Source: Lunularia cruciata | Lineage: Eukaryota; Streptophyta; Marchantiopsida; Lunulariales; Lunulariaceae | Assembly: GCA_948567375.1 (NCBI GenBank) | Contig: OX419760.1 | Location: 30,938,001-31,002,000 of the forward strand | Direction: 5' to 3' | DNA: 64,000 nucleotides | Shown here: positions 62,481 to 64,000 of the stretch, one piece after another | Numbering within the stretch: position 1 is the first letter of the stretch | Layout of the letters: each line of letters opens with the position of its first letter | Notes under the pieces: generated by a model | Database searches by the model: none | What the model was told of the DNA's origin: nothing | Seen by the model: the letters and a program-made list of their open reading frames with translations, nothing else | Made by a program: the position numbers and the translations under genes

Positions 62481-64000
62481 ACACACACTCTTTAACAAGG
62501 ATTGGATACTTAGAGTTGTGCAATAGTCAAGCACTTTGAGTAGGCCGATCGTGTATGTACTCAACATTGTATATATATTTTAGAGGAGTGCACTTAGAGT
62601 TAAGTGGCACTCAGAATGGTACTGCACTTGGAATTGTAAATACTTGTGGAGGAGTGCCCTTGGGTTTGTATAAATACTTGGAGTTATACACTAAAAATAG
62701 GATAGGCAGGGTTTGATGTCTCCCTTGACACGTGTAGGAGCCTAAGCATTATGTAGATGATTAGGATATGATAGGATTAGGATAGTAAAATCAGTGATGG
62801 ACTGTTTAGATAAGGATCTTTAGGGTTATGATCCCTTTGGCTTGGAGCCAGATTAGTATATAAGGCTAAGTGCAACTAACCCTCATGTTTGTTCTTTTTG
62901 TGTAATGTAGACTTTGATTATTAGTAAATAGTGTTCATTTTTCTTTGCAAGTTTTGTGTCCATTTTGTATACTTTGCAATGTCCAAGCAAGAGTAGAGGT
63001 GAGAAATTTTACATTAGGTCTTCAATGCTTAGTGCCAAATAGGTACTTGCTCTTGATCAAGGTATGCATTGCATGATTTGAAGGAGTGAACTTGTGCAAC
63101 AAGTGGATTGGGAAGCCTATTGCACAAGTAATACCACGGAATTGAAGAGCTTTGGTAAGGAGTAGCATGAAATTCAGTCCTACAAGTTGTGCTTTATGGG
63201 AAGGGTGGAACACATTTGCAGGCACTACATCCTTGTAATAGAGTGGTACATAGATTTAGACAAACCATCACCGTTAGGAGTAATCCCAACTAGATCTTAG
63301 AGTGAAAGTGATATTTTGTGATTTTATGTTTGATGTAGTGTGCCACAAAGGGTGACACAACCCTCTCTAGAGTGGTCCTTGCCCAAGAGGTTAAACAAGA
63401 AACAATAAATGAATTGAGATTTGCGGACAAGTGTGTGTTTTTCTTCACTCTTAAGTTGTGGGAATGAATTGTTTTTACTAACTATTCTATAAGTAAATCA
63501 ACATTGAGCTATCATAAAATTTACAAGATAAATAGAGCCAAATTCTCTTGGCTTCAAGCCAATTGGATAGAGTGGCAAGACTATGGTAGTTTTGAATAGA
63601 GCAAGCTCAATGGCAATTAATGGTACCAATCTTGATATGAAAAAAATTCAAAAGCACAATAATGAAGATTCCAAGCTATAAATGATGCACAAGCCATATA
63701 AGATTGGCAAAAATTGAAGCAGATTGGTTTTGTGAAGAGCTACATCATTCACTTCTAAAACACTATAGTGAAAATTCCAAAGATATTAGAAGGTGAAGCT
63801 CAAGATCAATTTGTGAGAAGCTTGATGACATGAACCAAATTGGGAATGACCATGCAAGAGCTTAAACACTTGGAGGACCATGCAATTGGTTGAATGCTTT
63901 GATTCCTTGGTTGCCACAACTTGATCTTGACCTTGACCTTCATAAAACTTGCCAATACATTATACACAAATGGAAGAGCTAATATTGATGGAGATTGATG
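62481..64000 (+). other. Promoter-like, possibly LTR region
   Basis: A TATATAAG motif at 62,857-62,864 is preceded by about 150 bases rich in GGATAGGAT-type words and followed by a leader-like stretch (TTTGTTCTTTTTGTGTAATG), the kind of arrangement seen at the U3/R junction of plant LTRs. No second copy lies in the window, so LTR status is unproven. From 63,300 to the end only short frames occur and no domain is recognised. Confidence 0.3.

Overview
The window looks like nuclear DNA from a land plant with a large, repeat-filled and heavily methylated genome. Four things point there. There is a plant-type LSM8 gene. There is a gene for the plastid fructose-1,6-bisphosphatase II (cpFBP2) type with a plausible transit peptide. 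Both have short GT-AG introns. There is also a decayed piece of plant 18S rRNA whose changes are mostly CpG to TpG/CpA. I cannot name the species or tell gymnosperm from fern, lycophyte or bryophyte.

Layout. Bases 1 to about 32,850 and about 50,150 to 64,000 are AT-rich, strikingly poor in CpG and made of old retroelement debris. Bases about 32,850-50,150 form an island where CpG is common; both intact genes lie there.

Left flank. A 450-bp inverted-repeat element opens the window. A minus-strand Ty3/gypsy-like gag remnant follows (2.46-3.88 kb), with a second CCHC knuckle ORF at 4.1-4.6 kb and an in-frame 4 x 30-bp tandem repeat at 4.9-5.0 kb. Two LTR-like repeats of about 690 bp lie at 5.53-6.22 and 10.12-10.80 kb, with a third diverged copy near 32.3-32.8 kb. 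A plus-strand coding remnant is at 8.1-9.56 kb. The 10.8-21.6 kb stretch shows nothing recognisable, and 22-28.4 kb is pyrimidine-rich on the plus strand, probably minus-strand gag-like debris.

Island. LSM8 (five exons, 33,693-35,124) encodes the subunit that defines the nuclear LSM2-8 ring on U6 snRNA. Next come three small tandem duplications (36.5-37.85 kb). cpFBP2 (four exons, 38,455-41,055) encodes a stromal enzyme lacking the cysteine loop of the light-regulated isoform. The genes lie on the same strand 3.3 kb apart and have no evident functional link. The following 9 kb (41.1-50.1 kb) is CpG-normal but holds no gene I recognise; it has a 22-G run, two small hairpins and a GC-rich patch open on both strands.

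Right flank. A rearranged Ty3/gypsy reverse transcriptase remnant (51.8-52.9 kb, minus) abuts an 890-bp element with long terminal inverted repeats (52.92-53.81 kb). A perfect 18-bp hairpin lies at 54.7 kb. Two homologous degenerate copies of an ORF I do not recognise (56.2-57.4 and 61.3-62.5 kb, plus) flank the 18S rRNA fragment (59.83-60.25 kb). A promoter-like TATA region near 62.86 kb may belong to an LTR.

I saw no CRISPR array, tRNA gene, operon or clearly new enzymatic system. The most interesting items are the repeated unknown ORF family, the inverted-repeat elements and the rRNA relic.
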